Shown one piece after another: positions 1-12,639 of a stretch of 64,000 nt of DNA. Position 1 is the first letter of the stretch, and every line of letters starts with the position of its first letter. The DNA is from Anisus vortex (Eukaryota; Mollusca; Gastropoda; Planorbidae), in the NCBI GenBank assembly GCA_949126835.1, contig OX421505.1, forward strand, positions 9,439,783 to 9,503,782, read 5' to 3'. The notes under the pieces are model-generated. The model was not told the DNA's origin. It did not search any database and saw only the letters and a list, made by a program, of their open reading frames with translations. The translations under genes were made by a program, and so were the position numbers.

Positions 1-185
1 ACGTCCCTTCTATAAAGAAGATTATTGCGTCCTATGCTCATCCGTGGTCCGAGTCTAGTCTTGCATTTTTAATAATGTTTTAAATGATGTTAAGTTACTG
101 GTTTTCCTGGTTTGTTCAGGCCACCCATTCCATGCCCGAATGTCACTCGGGAAGAAAGAGTAGGCCTACTTAAATGCATTTGTTC
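1..185 (-). mobile_element. LINE 3'-end fragment (family B)
   Basis: Read on the minus strand, this matches the LINE tails at 12640, 16290, 40330 and 63240: a degraded 'W-N-G-L-P' type RT C-terminus, then a 3' UTR with 'gaccacggatgagcgtaggacg' -like wording and a tail around 'agaaggagcgtctgtaat'. The last 116 bases of the window are a near-identical copy in the same orientation. Confidence 0.65.
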
Positions 186-1102
186 TTTATGTTTATCTGA
201 GTTAACCTGAACTGTAATATTATTGATTAGCTTTACCCTGCCTGGTCCGACAATTTCAGAATCGTTCATATTTTTTATAGGCCTATCTAATTATATTAGG
301 CCTATATAAAATATTAATATTATTATTATATTATTAGATATGTTTTGCCTTTGGCCTTGGCTTGGAGACCATTGTTTGCTTTAAAAATAACATTTAAGAT
401 GAATGTATTTAATAAGCTTCAACAAAAATCATAAATGATATGATTGGTATGATAAAAATTAATTATATTATAATAAATCATTATTATGAATAAAATTAAT
501 GATACAAATTAGGCTAATGATTTGAATAATCTGATTGATTCAAAATGTCAAAATCATTTACAAAATGTGATAAAACTAAACTTTGACTCCAAAAAACCGT
601 TGCAGTAGCAGTAGTAGTAGGCGCCTAGTAGTGTAATATTTAGATCTTTATAATTAAAAAATGACCCATAATTAATTTCAGTTCGGTCAGAACATCAAAG
701 ACTTTGATCTTTAATCTGCGTTGTAATATCGATAGTTTACCTAATTAATTTATCTTCTGGTTTTCGCCTTTTCTTTTAGTGAGTGTAGGTTGTGTTTTTT
801 TAAACACCCATTACAGTTAAAATCTTGTATTGATATGGTTACATTCACTGATCTATAAAAGGAATCAGTGGTCTAATGCCAACTTTTAGTTTTTATTTTA
901 CTGACTCACTGACTTATATATGTTCAAACAAGTCTTCTCGAGTCTTCTGTTAATTCCAGGAACGACTGCAATTCGAACTGTAAACACTAAAAAAAGTGTA
1001 GCCCACTGTCCTCCCTAAATATGTAAAGATTTCGAAAAGTAATTAACTCTATGTTTTTAAAGTCTCCACCCCTTCCCCACTCACACGTACTTTTAAACTC
1101 AA
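186..1102. other. AT-rich region upstream of RDM1
   Basis: No ORF, RNA gene or clear promoter element is visible. The stretch is AT-rich with short palindromic 'taggccta' motifs. It should hold the RDM1 promoter and 5' UTR, but no transcription start can be placed from sequence. Confidence 0.4.
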
Positions 1103-1216
1103 ATGAATAAATTAGAAATTATAGCATTTTTTAAACCAATGGAAGACAACAAAAATCTGTTTATCAGAGACATTGTTTTACATCCAAATTTACCCGATCC
1201 CGAACAAACCGTTACG
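1103..1216 (+). CDS. RDM1: RDM1 exon 1 (aa 1-38)
   Basis: Starts at ATG, ends in phase 0 before 'gtaaga'. Carries the first RRM strand (NLFIRDI). Confidence 0.85.
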
Positions 1217-4200
1217 GTAAGAAAATAATTAACTGACTTATTAAAATATTTTAAGTTAATTTTAAGGCTTTTGTTGAGATAAGCATGTAGTGCTTTGAAA
1301 CAATGTGACAAACGTAGACAGTACCGTTCAATACGCTTATTTTTAAGACTATTTCACAACCACACCTACACTACTTACTACTGACTTAAACTTAAGACTT
1401 AACTTATACTTAGTTACACTACTGTCACTACTCACTACTACTAGATTTACTACTGTATCACTGATACTGATACTAGTGATACTAGACTACTAGTATCAGT
1501 GATAGTTGAATAAATGATACTAGGCCTAGTCTATTACTTTTATTATTATTAGCCTATTGATAAAGTGATAAGGAGGAATAAAACTTCACAAAGTGTGACC
1601 AAGGCCAAAGGCATAAATAGGCTATGTAATAATAGTTCAGGCTCTCTGAAAGACAAAACTACAAAGGTTAACAATAATACAATAACAATGATTAATGAAA
1701 GTGAAAGAGTTGGAAATAACATGTCCCAGTAGGCAGTAGGTCAGTAGGCCTATTCTATATTCCTATATCAGCATAGGCTACATATTTGGAATATTTGGCT
1801 TATAATGTCATGATGTTGATAATGATATGCCTGAATTATCTGATGTTCTGTCATCATTTCAGCAAACATTTTTTTTATTGTCATTATTGAATTATTGTAT
1901 TATTTATTATTGATATTGTCACGATGATGTTATTACTATCATCATCATCAGCCTACCTAAACTCAAATTGCTCTAATTTTTAAGTAAAAGCTAGGGCTGC
2001 ATTGCGGCATCATCAAATGTATTTTTTTTTTTAAATAAAAGACAAAAACATTATATTTAGGCCTAATAATTAATGATAATATAATTATTTGAATACGTTT
2101 TTTTTTTATTAATGTGTAGGCTAGGCCTAATATTAATGTAGGTTGGTTATATAGGCCTAATATAGTTTTAACTAAGTATTAGGTAGGCTAATAATTTAAT
2201 TTAGACTAAACTAATTTACTAAATTATTTAGAGTTCTAATGGTAAAAATAAAAAAATGGCAGTAAGAAAAAATAAATGAATGGTCCTGAATGCACTGCGG
2301 GTAGCACAATATTATATGCCATATGCCTTTGGCATGCAGGCCACAGATACATTTGTATGAGACATGCCTGTTCTTTTTTATGTTTCTATTTACCGGTATT
2401 TAGGTCTATCCAACTGTATAATTAATCATTCATAATGTCAATAATGTAGGCCTACTAAATTATTAGGTACCGTAAGTTAATCACACTATTATACACTATG
2501 ATTTTGCTGATGAGGTCAAACAAGTTTAGTATCTGCAGAAAAGAAAAGAACTACATAAACCCCTCAAATTTATTCCACTATCATGGTGACTATGTCTTGT
2601 TTGTTTTATTAAAATTATTATTCAGAGAAATTTATAGAAGGCCTATTTTATTTTTCAAATTCTAATCAGCCCTTATTGATTCCAGGTTTTATTTTACTAA
2701 CATAGAATAGAATATTGAAAGTGTCAGTATTATCAGTATGTGGAATAGGTGAAGGTGCTCATCATATATACATATGCCACTTATCTATACACTTTTTTAT
2801 GCTACTAAATATAGATGATCAACAGTGTGTCTTAATACTTTAAAATGCTTTTAAAAGTGAATCTACATATGCACCTAGTTTCAATCACATAAAAAAAATA
2901 TTAATTTTTGCTTTTTACATTCTTACTTTTGATAGGACAAACTTTTCAAACTCTCACTGTTCACTTTATTAGACTATATAACAAAACATTTCTAATCTAT
3001 ATTGACATTAATTTTGTCTTTAATGGAAACACATGCATTTTCCAAACCATTATGAATTGAGGTTGCATGTTCTGTATGATCTAGATCTATAATTTCCACC
3101 ATTTCCGTATCTATTAACATATATATGTCTTACAAATAGGTTGGGTCAGTAAATGCTATATTTATTTGATTTTTTAATATTTTTTTTAATATCATCAGTT
3201 AGCTTTGTCTCCTAGCCTAGAGTCTAGAGTAATGTCCATGTTCTTAGTTGTATGTTAAATGCTCTCTGAGCTTACATTATGTTTGTTGGAAGCGCCATAC
3301 AAATATTATTATTATATAATTTTTTTTTAATAGATATTACCAGTGTTTGTTTAACTGTTTGCTTTCAACATGACTGTAATGGGGGAAAGTGGGATGTTAA
3401 AAAAGTATTTGGTTAAGATTGTCATTCCAAAGTCTAAAATCTAGTGTATAATAAAATTAGAATTATGTTTTTTCTAGATTTAGAGTGAGGTTGACCCAAG
3501 GCCGGCTCATCCATATATGCAACGGGGGTGGGTCCGCATAATTGAGGATTTTTTTTAAATTTCGGGATTTAAAAATAGTAACTAAATTAAAGTTTAGTAC
3601 TTCTGCGTGCTACTAGCATACACAGACGAATTAGTAAGGTAATGAAAGTTGAAGGGTATTTCATTTTAGTTGTCTTAGAAAATAGGAATGTATGCCCTTA
3701 AACTACTCAGTTTCTCCCTCCAAAGGCACTTTAATGAGGGCCCAGAATTTGTTTTCGCCTAGGGCATCAGAAACCCTAGAGCCAGTCATGGGTTGACCAG
3801 CACTTTTTATTAGTTGTTAAAAGCAGAGCAAATTATATGCAATTTCCTTACTTAACATCAAATTGAACAGACTTACTGAAATTCCTTTTATACAGAAATA
3901 TAACTTATTGACAACGCTGATGAATTTTTTTAGCAGTGGATAAGAAATACATATTTCATTGAATTTTTAAAAAATCAATAATTGATACTACATATACTAG
4001 GACTGGTGTGTTATATCATTTTACTGTTTATAATTTTACTCTTGAAATTTTCTCCTCAGCATAGATTACACAAAACATTTTCAAAATTTGGTTTATTGTA
4101 TGAAGTGCAAGTCTTACCACATTCTTTTCCAAAACTTCTCTATGAAAATGTTTCTGATACAAACAGTAAGTAGTCCTAACTTTTGTTTCCTATTTAACTA

Positions 4201-7200
4201 ATTGATTAACAATTTAATTATATTATATTTCAACAGGTTGTCTACAATTTTTTTGCCATGTTAAAAGTTTAATATAATTGATTGTCATTTTTTATTGTGA
4301 CATTGAAGCAACACTTATGTGACAGTGTGGTCTGGCAGCAGAGCATTAGTTTGCTATTTCAAGCATTTCTGTCTCAAATATTTGTTGGAATTTCCCCCTG
4401 ATCTTTAAATTCCCAGCTTTGATGGACAGTGGAGAAAGTGAAGGCAGCTATTGGCACTGTGCAGGTTCCAATAGCCTCATGTAAATTTAAGCCATAGCTG
4501 AGGGAAAAAAAAGCTTTATCAGACCATATAATGGTATTGAAGAGGAACTTTGCAACAGAAACATGATGAGCCAGTGCTAAATTACTGGAGGTTTAATAAA
4601 ACAAGCTATGCCTATAAATTAAATTAATATTTTTGGAAGGACATTAGACAACAAACGCCAAGTATTGAAGCTCATTGTTGAGAAAAAAACAGTTAATAAA
4701 CAACAGTAATAGACCAATGACTAATATGAACGATAATAGCACCTCAATACCGTTTCATAAATGAGAAATATTTAAATATAGTGAAGAATGATATTCGAAA
4801 AGCATTTTGACCTGAATTAATCTCTAATATCCGTATCTAGTCTTACATCCTACCTACATATCCCGTAGTCTTTTGGACATTGGGACGCCACAGATGACAT
4901 GTACACCAGCCTCCTCCATTCCCCCCGTCTCTCAGCCTTTCTCAATGCGTCGCACAGTTTTACTCTTGTCCACTTACCTGATGTTATCCTACTATAGTTT
5001 CTGTTGTCTTCCTCTCTTTCTCCTTCCTCTGGTGGTGCCCTGAAGAATGGTTTTGGCAAGCCCACTGGTTCTAGTTATGTGGCCATACCATTCTAGTTTC
5101 CTTCTCTTGATTGTGGCCACATCAGTCACTACTCAACTTTTTTTTATTGGAGGAAATTTGATAAATAGCTTGACCTGAATCCATCTCTCTAACGTCAGGC
5201 TCTATAAAGCCACCTTTTTTTTGTTGGAAGTTTTCATGGCTAAATGCTTATGTTTCTGTACTGATGGGGCAAAAGGCTCTGCTGTTGAGAATTAAGTCCA
5301 AACAGTACAGTTTCTCAAATTGATTAGATTGCATTTATTAGGTATGAAGTGAAGTGCTCTTATCCCATATTATTATATGTTTGTTGATAAGGTTGAATAC
5401 ATATAGTCTAAGATTTGTGTAAGAATCAATTATTATATATAGCTCCTTGTTAGATGAGATTATGTATGTGTTGACTTTTATATTTTGTTCTTGTTTTCAG
5501 AACCAATCCCTGACACAGACAAAGATATCCTGAACTATTATGCCTTTGTGAAGTTTTACTCCTCCTTATCAGCTGAAAGAGCTAAAAGTGCTTTACACTT
5601 AACACATTTTGTTGGAACAAAGGCAAGCAAGGTATTCATTTGTTATGGCTGAATATTATTAAAAAATTAAGAACAAAATTTGATACCTAAATATGTTTTA
5701 TATAAAAAAAAAAATATGCACAGTAATAGTAATACTAATAAATTTAATTAAATACAAACTCATTTGCTACTACTGCGACTCAATGCGGCCTACCCCCTTC
5801 CGTACTAATGCGCCCAAAAGCGTCTGCCTCGTGTGTGACTAACCTATTGTCGTTTATGGATTTTTTTTCGCCATGCGATCTGGTTTTTTTTTACTGCAAG
5901 CACGGCTTTTAAAAAGAAGGAATATTGTCTGTTTCGTTAATAAAAACCAGATTTTTTATTAAGTTTTGTTTTTTTGCGATGGGCGTTCAAAGTACGGGTA
6001 GTTTTCACTGGCCTTTCGTCTTGAAATACTTTTTTTATAGCCTTCGCCTTTAATTTTTTACTTTATTAATCAATAGCTCTATACCTCCAAATATAACATT
6101 TATCAACAGTTCTGATAATAAGGATGCTGCAGATATAGACTTAGATGAATTTCCATTACAACTCGATTTATGGGCTTTATGATAATTTATCGGACTTTGA
6201 CGATAGGGCTAGTGAAAATATTTAGCCAAATCCTAGGGTCTCAACACTCAGCGAATGATTCCACCGATAATTCTGCATTTTTTATGTATAAAAGTATACA
6301 TTTCCAGAAAGCTAAGATATTTATCTATTTTATGATGTAATTTTTATTCACTTTGGGGAATATTTAGTCATTAAAAAAAATATTTAAAAATAATTTACTA
6401 AATTTAATACGGAGTTCCTTCCCTTTGGCTAGTATTTTCAGGGGTGTCTTTGGAAACTAGGTTAGTAGCAAATGAGTTATAGCTAACAGAAACAAAACTG
6501 CCCTTCATTCTTACATTCAGTTTTGGGTCTATACAGACTTACCCAGTTTCAGTAGCCTTCGCGAAAAATGGGAATGTGTGGTCATACACAATGCCCAGTT
6601 ACTTGTACTTTTCGCAGTTGATGTTTGGTACTCATCAGTCAGTGGGGTGGTGGGGAAAAAATAAACAACTCAGTTTTTCAAAGACATTCCATCATGGCAC
6701 TCCCAAACTTTGACATTTTTACACCCCCTTCCAATCAAAGGTTTTAATTAAAATAAAAGTATTTCTTTAAAGACTTGAAATTAAAGTCCCCATTTCATTG
6801 TGTTTCCATGATGTTTTGATATATGGGATTGTGAATCAAGGACAATGTCCAACTACCCTTTAATTCCCCCCCCCCCCCCACACCCAACAGATGCCAATTC
6901 CCGGTATCTGCCTTGATATTAGAGAAAAATAGCATGACCTGAATTAAGTTTAATATCCCAGCATGCTCTTAAGTTTATATAAAAAATACTGTATGTAATA
7001 AATATTTATATGGTTTGTTTGTGTAAGGTGACATATGCAAAGAGGAAGAAAACAGGATCTGAAAAACAAGAGCTGTTTATAACACAGTGTTGTGACTTAG
7101 CCAACTTTTATTTAGGATACAATGGTTGGTCATCTTCAATTCAAGAGGTAGGCCTACTACTAGACTAGAACTAGTTTATTCTTAAATATTCTGTGCACTT

Positions 7201-10200
7201 ACCGGTACTTCAAAAATCAATGTTAAAAAGTCTAGAAACCTAAGTTGTCTGTTGATTGACCATGTTAATGAAAAAGACAGTATAAGAAAAACAAAAGTCA
7301 TGCACTGCTTTATCTATTGTCTGCAAAATGCTTGTGATGGTAGATTCAGCTATTTAAGCATTACTGATATTAGAAATAAACTATGGATTTTATTATATAA
7401 CCCTGTGTTTTAGCATGTTGTTATCAGTGCTTTTTTTTTGTAAAAAAAATAGGTGCCGGTACTTAGTGATGGATTGCCTAACTTTTAATGCAGTGTCGCA
7501 TTTTATATTTCAATTCTTATTGCGTGCAATTTTAAAAGAATTCAATTTGAACAAATTAATAATATAATAAATTAATAATAAATGTTAAAATACAAGAAAA
7601 GTAATAATTTTTTCCCCACATTGAAAAAGGTGCAGGTACGCCGTACCGGTGCGTACCGTCACAAAAAAAGCACAGGTTGTTATAAAGTCTAGTGAAGCAG
7701 CATGCTCCAGTTTACTTGTTCAAAAAATACAAGATGATGTTGTGACCAACACTAACAGAGACTGTGACCAGCACGATTCCCAACCACCTTTCCTTTCTCC
7801 CCCCCCCCCCTATTGATGTCAGGAATCCAAAAGAGATGAATAGATTAAGTGGAACCTGCCTGTGAAAAAGTATAATCCTCTCAGAACTTCCCTTCATAAA
7901 TACATTGGACATGACATTACTAGTTTTTATCTGTAGGCAGTCTTGATAAATGTATGTAATTGGCTTTTTTTCTTTCCATTTAAACATTATTTTTTATTGC
8001 CACATTTCTTAGATGAAAAAGGAAACAGCTGATATTAGTTTGTCAAGCAGAGAGGAATACTGTTGTTTTGTGTGTGTCACCAATCTTGTGCTTCACAATC
8101 ATGGACTAAGCATTCATGGGAAAGGTCTCTCTGTATTAAAATTTTCCTCAGAAGGTAAGTGAAAAAAAAAAGAATTTGGTGACTTTTTCCCACTGTCAAA
8201 AAGTTGATAAGAATTAGAGGGACGAGCACACAAAAATGACCTCAAACTTACCCTGTTCATATTCAAGAAAGACATTCAAGGGTTGGTCTATTCGGCCAGA
8301 TGGAAATGTATAATTTTTCTGGCTTTAATTTGTTGGCAATGCAATACCCTGGTTTCAACACTGTTCCACTTAAAGTGGTATGTCCTACTTTTTACCATTT
8401 TCATATAAACTTAATACATTTGAGTTCATAATAACATTAACAGGCTGTCCATTGCGGATAACAAATTTGGTTTTTCTAACAAGAAGACTTTAGTGAAAAT
8501 GAGCAGTTTTGTAGTAATGTAGTTTTAGATGTCAAAGATTGACTGTTAAAGCAAAAAAAAAAATAATGTTTTTGTTTTTCAAAGCATCCTTATAAAGCAC
8601 AAGCAAAAGTCTGTACCGTAACAAAAAAATGCATTGTGAAACAAGCTATTATTATAAAAACAACTACCGTACACATTTGTTATATTTAAAAAAAAACACT
8701 CTTCCCATCAGAACAAATATATTTTACAGTTATGTTTATTTTCTGTCCTTTATCTAAAAAATTTAACTGAGAGCTTCTTTTAAGATTTATAAATTTCCTA
8801 CTTTCAAAAGCCCTAAATTTTTTATTATCAATTATCATCATTTCCTTTTCATTGTATTGAAAACAATTTCTAAACATTTGAACTAGTTTGTTGCTGATTG
8901 ATTTAAATCTAATTTATTGTGTTGAGACTTTGAACTAATTTGGTGTTGATGTGATTTAGATATAGTTCAGTGAGTTTAGAATTGGTGCTGCAATGTCAAA
9001 GCTTTTTGTCAATCACAAATCACAGCTAAAATTGCAAAATAACTGCAACACAATCTTCTTCAATTTGACATTTGTATAGGCCTACCTATCTGTGCAATAA
9101 ACCAGTATGTTGACTGATGTTTGCATTGGGGAAATTGTATGTTATTGTAAATGGATTGACAGAAGAAAACTTTTTTTTTCATGTTTGTTAAAAAGTATAG
9201 AGCTATGGTATTTTAACCATGGCAGAGAATAAAAGGGATAGAATAGTTGCTTTTTAAAAAAAAAATACCGGTAATTGCTTTCCTTCTGTTCATTTGAACA
9301 TCTATTTGTTAATTAAAGAAAATTTTAGTTGTTTAAGGTTTGTTTGAGACAAATAAATGAATTAAAAAATCAAGATTCTGATTTTTTAACCATTTGGCCT
9401 TTTTGAACACTTTCAAGAGAAGTTTAACTATTCAGAAAAATGTTAGCACAGTTTTGGTATCTAGCATCTATTTGAATTTTAACTTAAGGATAGAACCCAT
9501 TTTTCATAAAAGGCAAAAAGTCTTTTGTGCAATCACATTTTTGGACAAAGCAATACATAATTTAATATATAAAATTATATTGACTGTTTGCAGATCCAGC
9601 TTCCAGAATGCCAGCACATGGAAGATGTAGAAAACAAGCCTACCAGTCTGCCTTGCAGAAAGCTTTCTCCAAACTTATTCTTGTCGTGTTGGGTAATGGA
9701 AAGGTGTATGCCGACATAAATTCCAGTGTACCTGAAGAAGTTGAAGATGTCCAGCCTTCATACAGTAGCTTAGCTGTAAGTTCTAAATTTCATTGTATAA
9801 TGCTCATCTCCATTTGTTACTCTTGAAAAAGTAGCTTTTATTCAAGAAGTATTAGGTTGATGTGCATTATGAATGTGGAATAAATCTTAGAGTAGTAAAG
9901 GGCATCATGTGACTGTAGGCCTAGACACAGCGAGCTTGTCCTTTATCATTACTGTTAAAATAGGTGCAAAGAGCTGGAGCTGTATGACCCAAGTTGTCTT
10001 CCCTTTTAGAGGTCGATTGATAAGCCAATGTAATTTTCACTGATGGTTTTCTATTTGAAATAATACAATAGTGTAAAATTAATAAAAAGTAATACCCGTT
10101 TCATCCACCCTTTTTTTTTTTAAAGAAACTAAAAAGCATATAGGGGGGCCTATATTATAAGCCCTGTGTTTTGTTGACATGGGCTTCACAGTACTTCATT

Positions 10201-10480
10201 CCTTTCCATGGAAAATAAATGAAAAATGCATTTGCCCCCCTAAACGTTTCTTTATTTACCAGTAGTTGACATTGGTACGAACAGTTGTATATTTGTAATA
10301 TATTTGTGTGTCTTTTACTTAGCATTTATACCGGTAATTAAATCAACCCTATAAACTCTTCAGGTGAATGAACTTCAGGAAGAACCAGATCTGTCTGGAG
10401 ATGAGAGTACTATAGAAAACTTGGATGAAGAAAATATAAACATTTTGGCAGAAATGGAACAAGAAATAGCTATGTCATAA
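1103..10480 (+). CDS. RDM1: RDM1-like RAD52 motif-containing protein (7 exons, 303 aa)
   Basis: Spliced CDS: 1103-1216, 4060-4165, 5501-5631, 7028-7147, 8013-8154, 9594-9775, 10364-10480 (912 nt). All introns are GT-AG and all junctions are in frame. An in-frame stop at 1094 makes the ATG at 1103 the natural start. Vertebrate RDM1 (about 284 aa) has an N-terminal RRM and a RAD52-like RD motif; it binds DNA and RNA and is linked to the cisplatin response. Here residues 18-24 (NLFIRDI) fit RNP2, 48-51 (FGLL) is the conserved strand, and 87-93 (YAFVKFY) fit RNP1. Residues 138-152 (CCDLANFYLGYNGWS) match the RAD52-type motif. Residues about 222-248, around FSKLILVVLGNGKVYADI, match the second conserved block. 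The C-terminus is acidic. The function is inferred from orthology; I know of no snail data. Confidence 0.9.
1455..1505. repeat. Inverted repeat of 'tatcactgatac' units
   Basis: 'tatcactgatact' near 1457 is mirrored by 'agtatcagtgata' ending near 1504, with overlapping 'gatactagt' units between them. Could form a hairpin. No TE assignment. Confidence 0.5.
3128..3325 (+). mobile_element. LINE 3' end with (ATT)n tail, uninterrupted copy
   Basis: Matches 58690-58800 joined to 60430-60490. Includes 'tagctttgtctcctagcctagag' -like wording and ends 'agcgccatacaaat' followed by ATT repeats, a common LINE 3' terminus. It serves as the empty site for the nested insertion near 59 kb. Confidence 0.65.
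3497..3790. mobile_element. hAT-type MITE, 294 bp
   Basis: Flanked by a perfect 8-bp TSD 'ggttgacc' (3489-3496 and 3791-3798). Ends 'caaggccggctc' and 'gagccagtcatg' are imperfect inverted repeats. No coding capacity. Confidence 0.8.
4060..4165 (+). CDS. RDM1: RDM1 exon 2 (aa 39-73)
   Basis: Acceptor 'tctcctcag', donor 'gtaagt'. Encodes HRLHKTFSKFGLLYEVQVLP, closely matching the vertebrate 'F-S-Q-F-G-L-L-Y' RRM segment. Ends in phase 1. Confidence 0.88.
4855..5130 (-). pseudogene. LINE reverse-transcriptase C-terminal remnant
   Basis: The minus strand encodes a degraded non-LTR RT C-terminus: a 'W-Y-G-H-I/T' region, then LAKTI..GTT-like residues, 'GKWTRVKLCDALRKAERRGE' and 'WRRLVYMSSVASQ'. 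This C-terminal block is common in invertebrate LINEs. Lies in RDM1 intron 2, antisense to the gene. Confidence 0.75.
5501..5631 (+). CDS. RDM1: RDM1 exon 3 (aa 74-117)
   Basis: Acceptor 'ttgttttcag', donor 'gtattc'. Encodes the RNP1-like strand YAFVKFYSSLSAERA of the RRM. Confidence 0.88.
5757..6478. mobile_element. TIR DNA element, 722 bp, in RDM1 intron 3
   Basis: Left end 'aactcatttgctacta' is the inverse of the right end 'tagtagcaaatgagtt'. No unambiguous TSD. An Asp-rich remnant near 6110-6175 (DNKDAADIDLDEF) could be the N-terminus of a piggyBac-like transposase, but TTAA is absent, so class is unassigned. Confidence 0.65.
7028..7147 (+). CDS. RDM1: RDM1 exon 4 (aa 118-157), RAD52-like motif
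   Basis: Acceptor 'tgtgtaag', donor 'gtaggc'; exactly 40 codons. Encodes CCDLANFYLGYNGWS, the hallmark that separates RDM1 from other RRM proteins. Confidence 0.9.
7425..7675 (-). mobile_element. hAT MITE 'cagtgctttttt' family, copy 1 (251 bp)
   Basis: 8-bp TSD 'gttgttat' at 7417-7424 and 7676-7683. Starts 'cagtgctttttttt', ends 'aaaaaaagcacag'. Inverted copy of 51031-51278, including 'gtaccggtgcgtaccgtcac' near one end. In RDM1 intron 4. Confidence 0.85.
8013..8154 (+). CDS. RDM1: RDM1 exon 5 (aa 158-204)
   Basis: Acceptor 'cacatttcttag', donor 'gtaagt', ends in phase 1. Encodes a Cys-rich strand region (EEYCCFVCVTNLVL) matching 'K-F-F-C-A-L-E-V-V-L' of vertebrate RDM1. Confidence 0.88.
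8155..9593. other. RDM1: RDM1 intron 5
   Basis: AT-rich, with poly-A/T runs. No recognisable TE or coding signal. Confidence 0.5.
9594..9775 (+). CDS. RDM1: RDM1 exon 6 (aa 205-265)
   Basis: Acceptor 'tgtttgcag', donor 'gtaagt'. Encodes SALQKAFSKLILVVLGNGKV, the conserved C-terminal block of RDM1. Confidence 0.9.
10364..10480 (+). CDS. RDM1: RDM1 exon 7 (aa 266-303), acidic tail
   Basis: Acceptor 'aactcttcag'. Encodes a Glu/Asp-rich tail ending EIAMS-stop. Vertebrate RDM1 also has an acidic C-terminus. Confidence 0.88.
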   Translation: MNELQEEPDLSGDESTIENLDEENINILAEMEQEIAMS

Positions 10481-10735
10481 ATATGTAGGGCTACAATAAT
10501 GAAATATAATGAAATACTGTTAGCTTGATCTGTACCTTTATGCTTTTAACCATTGTGCATTATTCAAAAAATATTTTCTCTTTTCTTTTTAAGAATATAA
10601 AATATTTGTCCATTATTATGTACAGTGTACATTTGAGAATATATATATCCATTTGATGTGCTTGATTCTACGTGGTTAATATTTATTTGATGAACTGCAT
10701 TTATTTATTAATGGTATATTGTTTAATTCCTTGCA

Positions 10736-10741
10736 AATAAA
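10736..10741 (+). terminator. RDM1: Candidate RDM1 poly(A) signal AATAAA
   Basis: First clear AATAAA after the stop, about 255 nt downstream, followed by a T-rich stretch at 10770-10783 suitable as a downstream element. Confidence 0.55.
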
Positions 10742-10906
10742 AAAAATGAAAACTGCTCATTGGTTCTTACTTTTTTTTTTTCAATATATATATAACCTAA
10801 CATATTAAAATTAAAGTTAACGTTTTTAGAGAATATTTGGTCATAATGATCAAATAAATGTGTAAATGAAACTTGATTTATTCACAAAACAAACATGTGT
10901 ACTCTG

Positions 10907-11407
10907 TAGGGTTGCCATATTATCTAGCTGGGACCTCGTCTGGACATTCTGAGATGGGGATGTAGAAATGAAGTAAAAATAATTATTTAATATAATTACT
11001 TTCTATTTAAAACACGATTGCATGGAACTTGTTGCGGCAGAAGTAGTTGGTACACCATATTTTTTGTGGCACTGCTTAAATAGTTCCAGCCCTGTTCTAC
11101 TGGAGAAGTCTGGTATTTTCTGGAATGATGGTGCTAGATCTAGAAGGTGCTTGTATCGTCAATACAGGATACGCAACATGCAACGCCATTTGTGAGACAA
11201 CCTTATAAACATAAACTTGTGGACACAAATACCGGTAGAACTAACTGAGGCTGCATTTACATGTTGCTCGAACAGAAGGCGTTACTTCAAAACTTGAGCC
11301 AAGCTCGTAACAGTATATTGCAAAATCAGGACAAAATTGGGTCTTGTCGGGACAAGAAGGTCCATAACAGTGAAGGTTCCAATATATCGGGACGGATGGC
11401 ATCCCTA
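10907..11407. mobile_element. Probable TIR MITE, 'tagggttgcca' type, 501 bp
   Basis: Left end 'tagggttgccat' and right end 'atggcatcccta' are inverted repeats with one or two mismatches, and 'cgggac' wording recurs inside both ends. The 8-bp flanks match poorly, so hAT membership is only likely. Confidence 0.5.
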
Positions 11408-12194
11408 GCCTAGCGCTCTGACATTGACTGGTATTTGCTATTTCTTCTTGTTTTTTTGTTTTTTAAGCATTGAGAAGCCAGTTGAAAAGTGTTAAAGTTT
11501 TGTATTAGAAACGAAAGTGTCTTAAAATCTCTCTCTCTGGATACCAGATGGTAGCCACGTGCTAGGCAAAAGTAGCAATTTTGAATTGATAAAATCTGTA
11601 GCATTGTAGAGAAAAATTAAATACTGCGATTTACAATGTGTCCTGAAGGGTCAGAGTTTGAGTCCTTAGTGTGTTGACAATAAAAGAATGTTGCTGGTTT
11701 GTCTGGGGGCAGGAGGGGGGCCTTTATATGTTAGTATGTTGGGGCTATAATAAGTCACCTATTCATATTTGGTCGGTTAAAGCGGATCATGAATTAATGA
11801 TAAAAAGGAAAAATTGAGTAGCTTCCCTTCTCCACTATCATTTCTACCTTCTGGCAAGGCAGCTCAGAAGTAGTTTCATATTTTACTTTGATTATCAAAT
11901 TTAGGTCTGTAGTGTTGTTGTGGTTTCTTTCCCCTGTGTGACTTTAGGGCCCCACTTTCCCATAAGTCCAATGGTTTAATTAAGCTTTTAATACTCGAGG
12001 TTGCGTATTTTACGTGTCACAGTAAGAATGTGTTATTCAGTTATTGTGCTATGCTTCATTCCATTAGCCTAAAGTCTAAATCCTGTTAAGCAGTTTAGTC
12101 CTTATTTAAACACAATTTCTTTATTCTACTTTAAAATTTTATAGTTAGCAATTATTTTTAGCGTTCATTTACTACTAGTAGGCCTAATAGTACT

Positions 12195-12361
12195 TTAAGT
12201 AAATTTTAAGTATCTCTTTCACACACACACACGCCCAACAGTCACACCCTTGGGAATACAAGATATGGTTGGTTGAAGTTGGTTGGTAACAAATGACAGA
12301 TTGTATTTTTGTTGCCGGCACCCTAAACTAACAGGGTGCCTATACAGTAGTGGCCCAATAG
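12195..12361. repeat. 167-bp direct repeat, copy 1
   Basis: Nearly identical to 14518-14684. Contains a (CA)n tract and a hairpin: 'ggcaccct' and 'agggtgcc' separated by 8 nt. Similarity stops sharply on both sides. Could be a short non-autonomous Helitron/Helentron-like element or a segmental duplication. Confidence 0.75.
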
Positions 12362-12639
12362 GTATTAAGAACCATTGTCTTTTTCAAAGTCTGAAATTTT
12401 AGTTCAAAGTGACATAAAGTCTGAAATTTAATTTTCAGAAAAGAGTAAGAACCCTTTTCTGGTGCCTTCATTTGATTTTAAGGGCACCCGATATACAACC
12501 TCATCTGTTGTGTAATGGACAAAAGAGATAAACGGAAAAAAAAGTAATATAGTAGGCCCTATCAGGAGAGAGAGATAAACAATCTTATAATGCTCAGATA
12601 AACATCAGGACAAAAACACTGTCTTTTTTCGTATATGCA

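Larger units (their letters stand above)
1217..4059. other. RDM1: RDM1 intron 1
   Basis: AT-rich. Contains a hairpin near 1455-1505, a LINE 3' end at about 3128-3325 and a hAT MITE at 3497-3790. No other coding potential seen. Confidence 0.7.
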
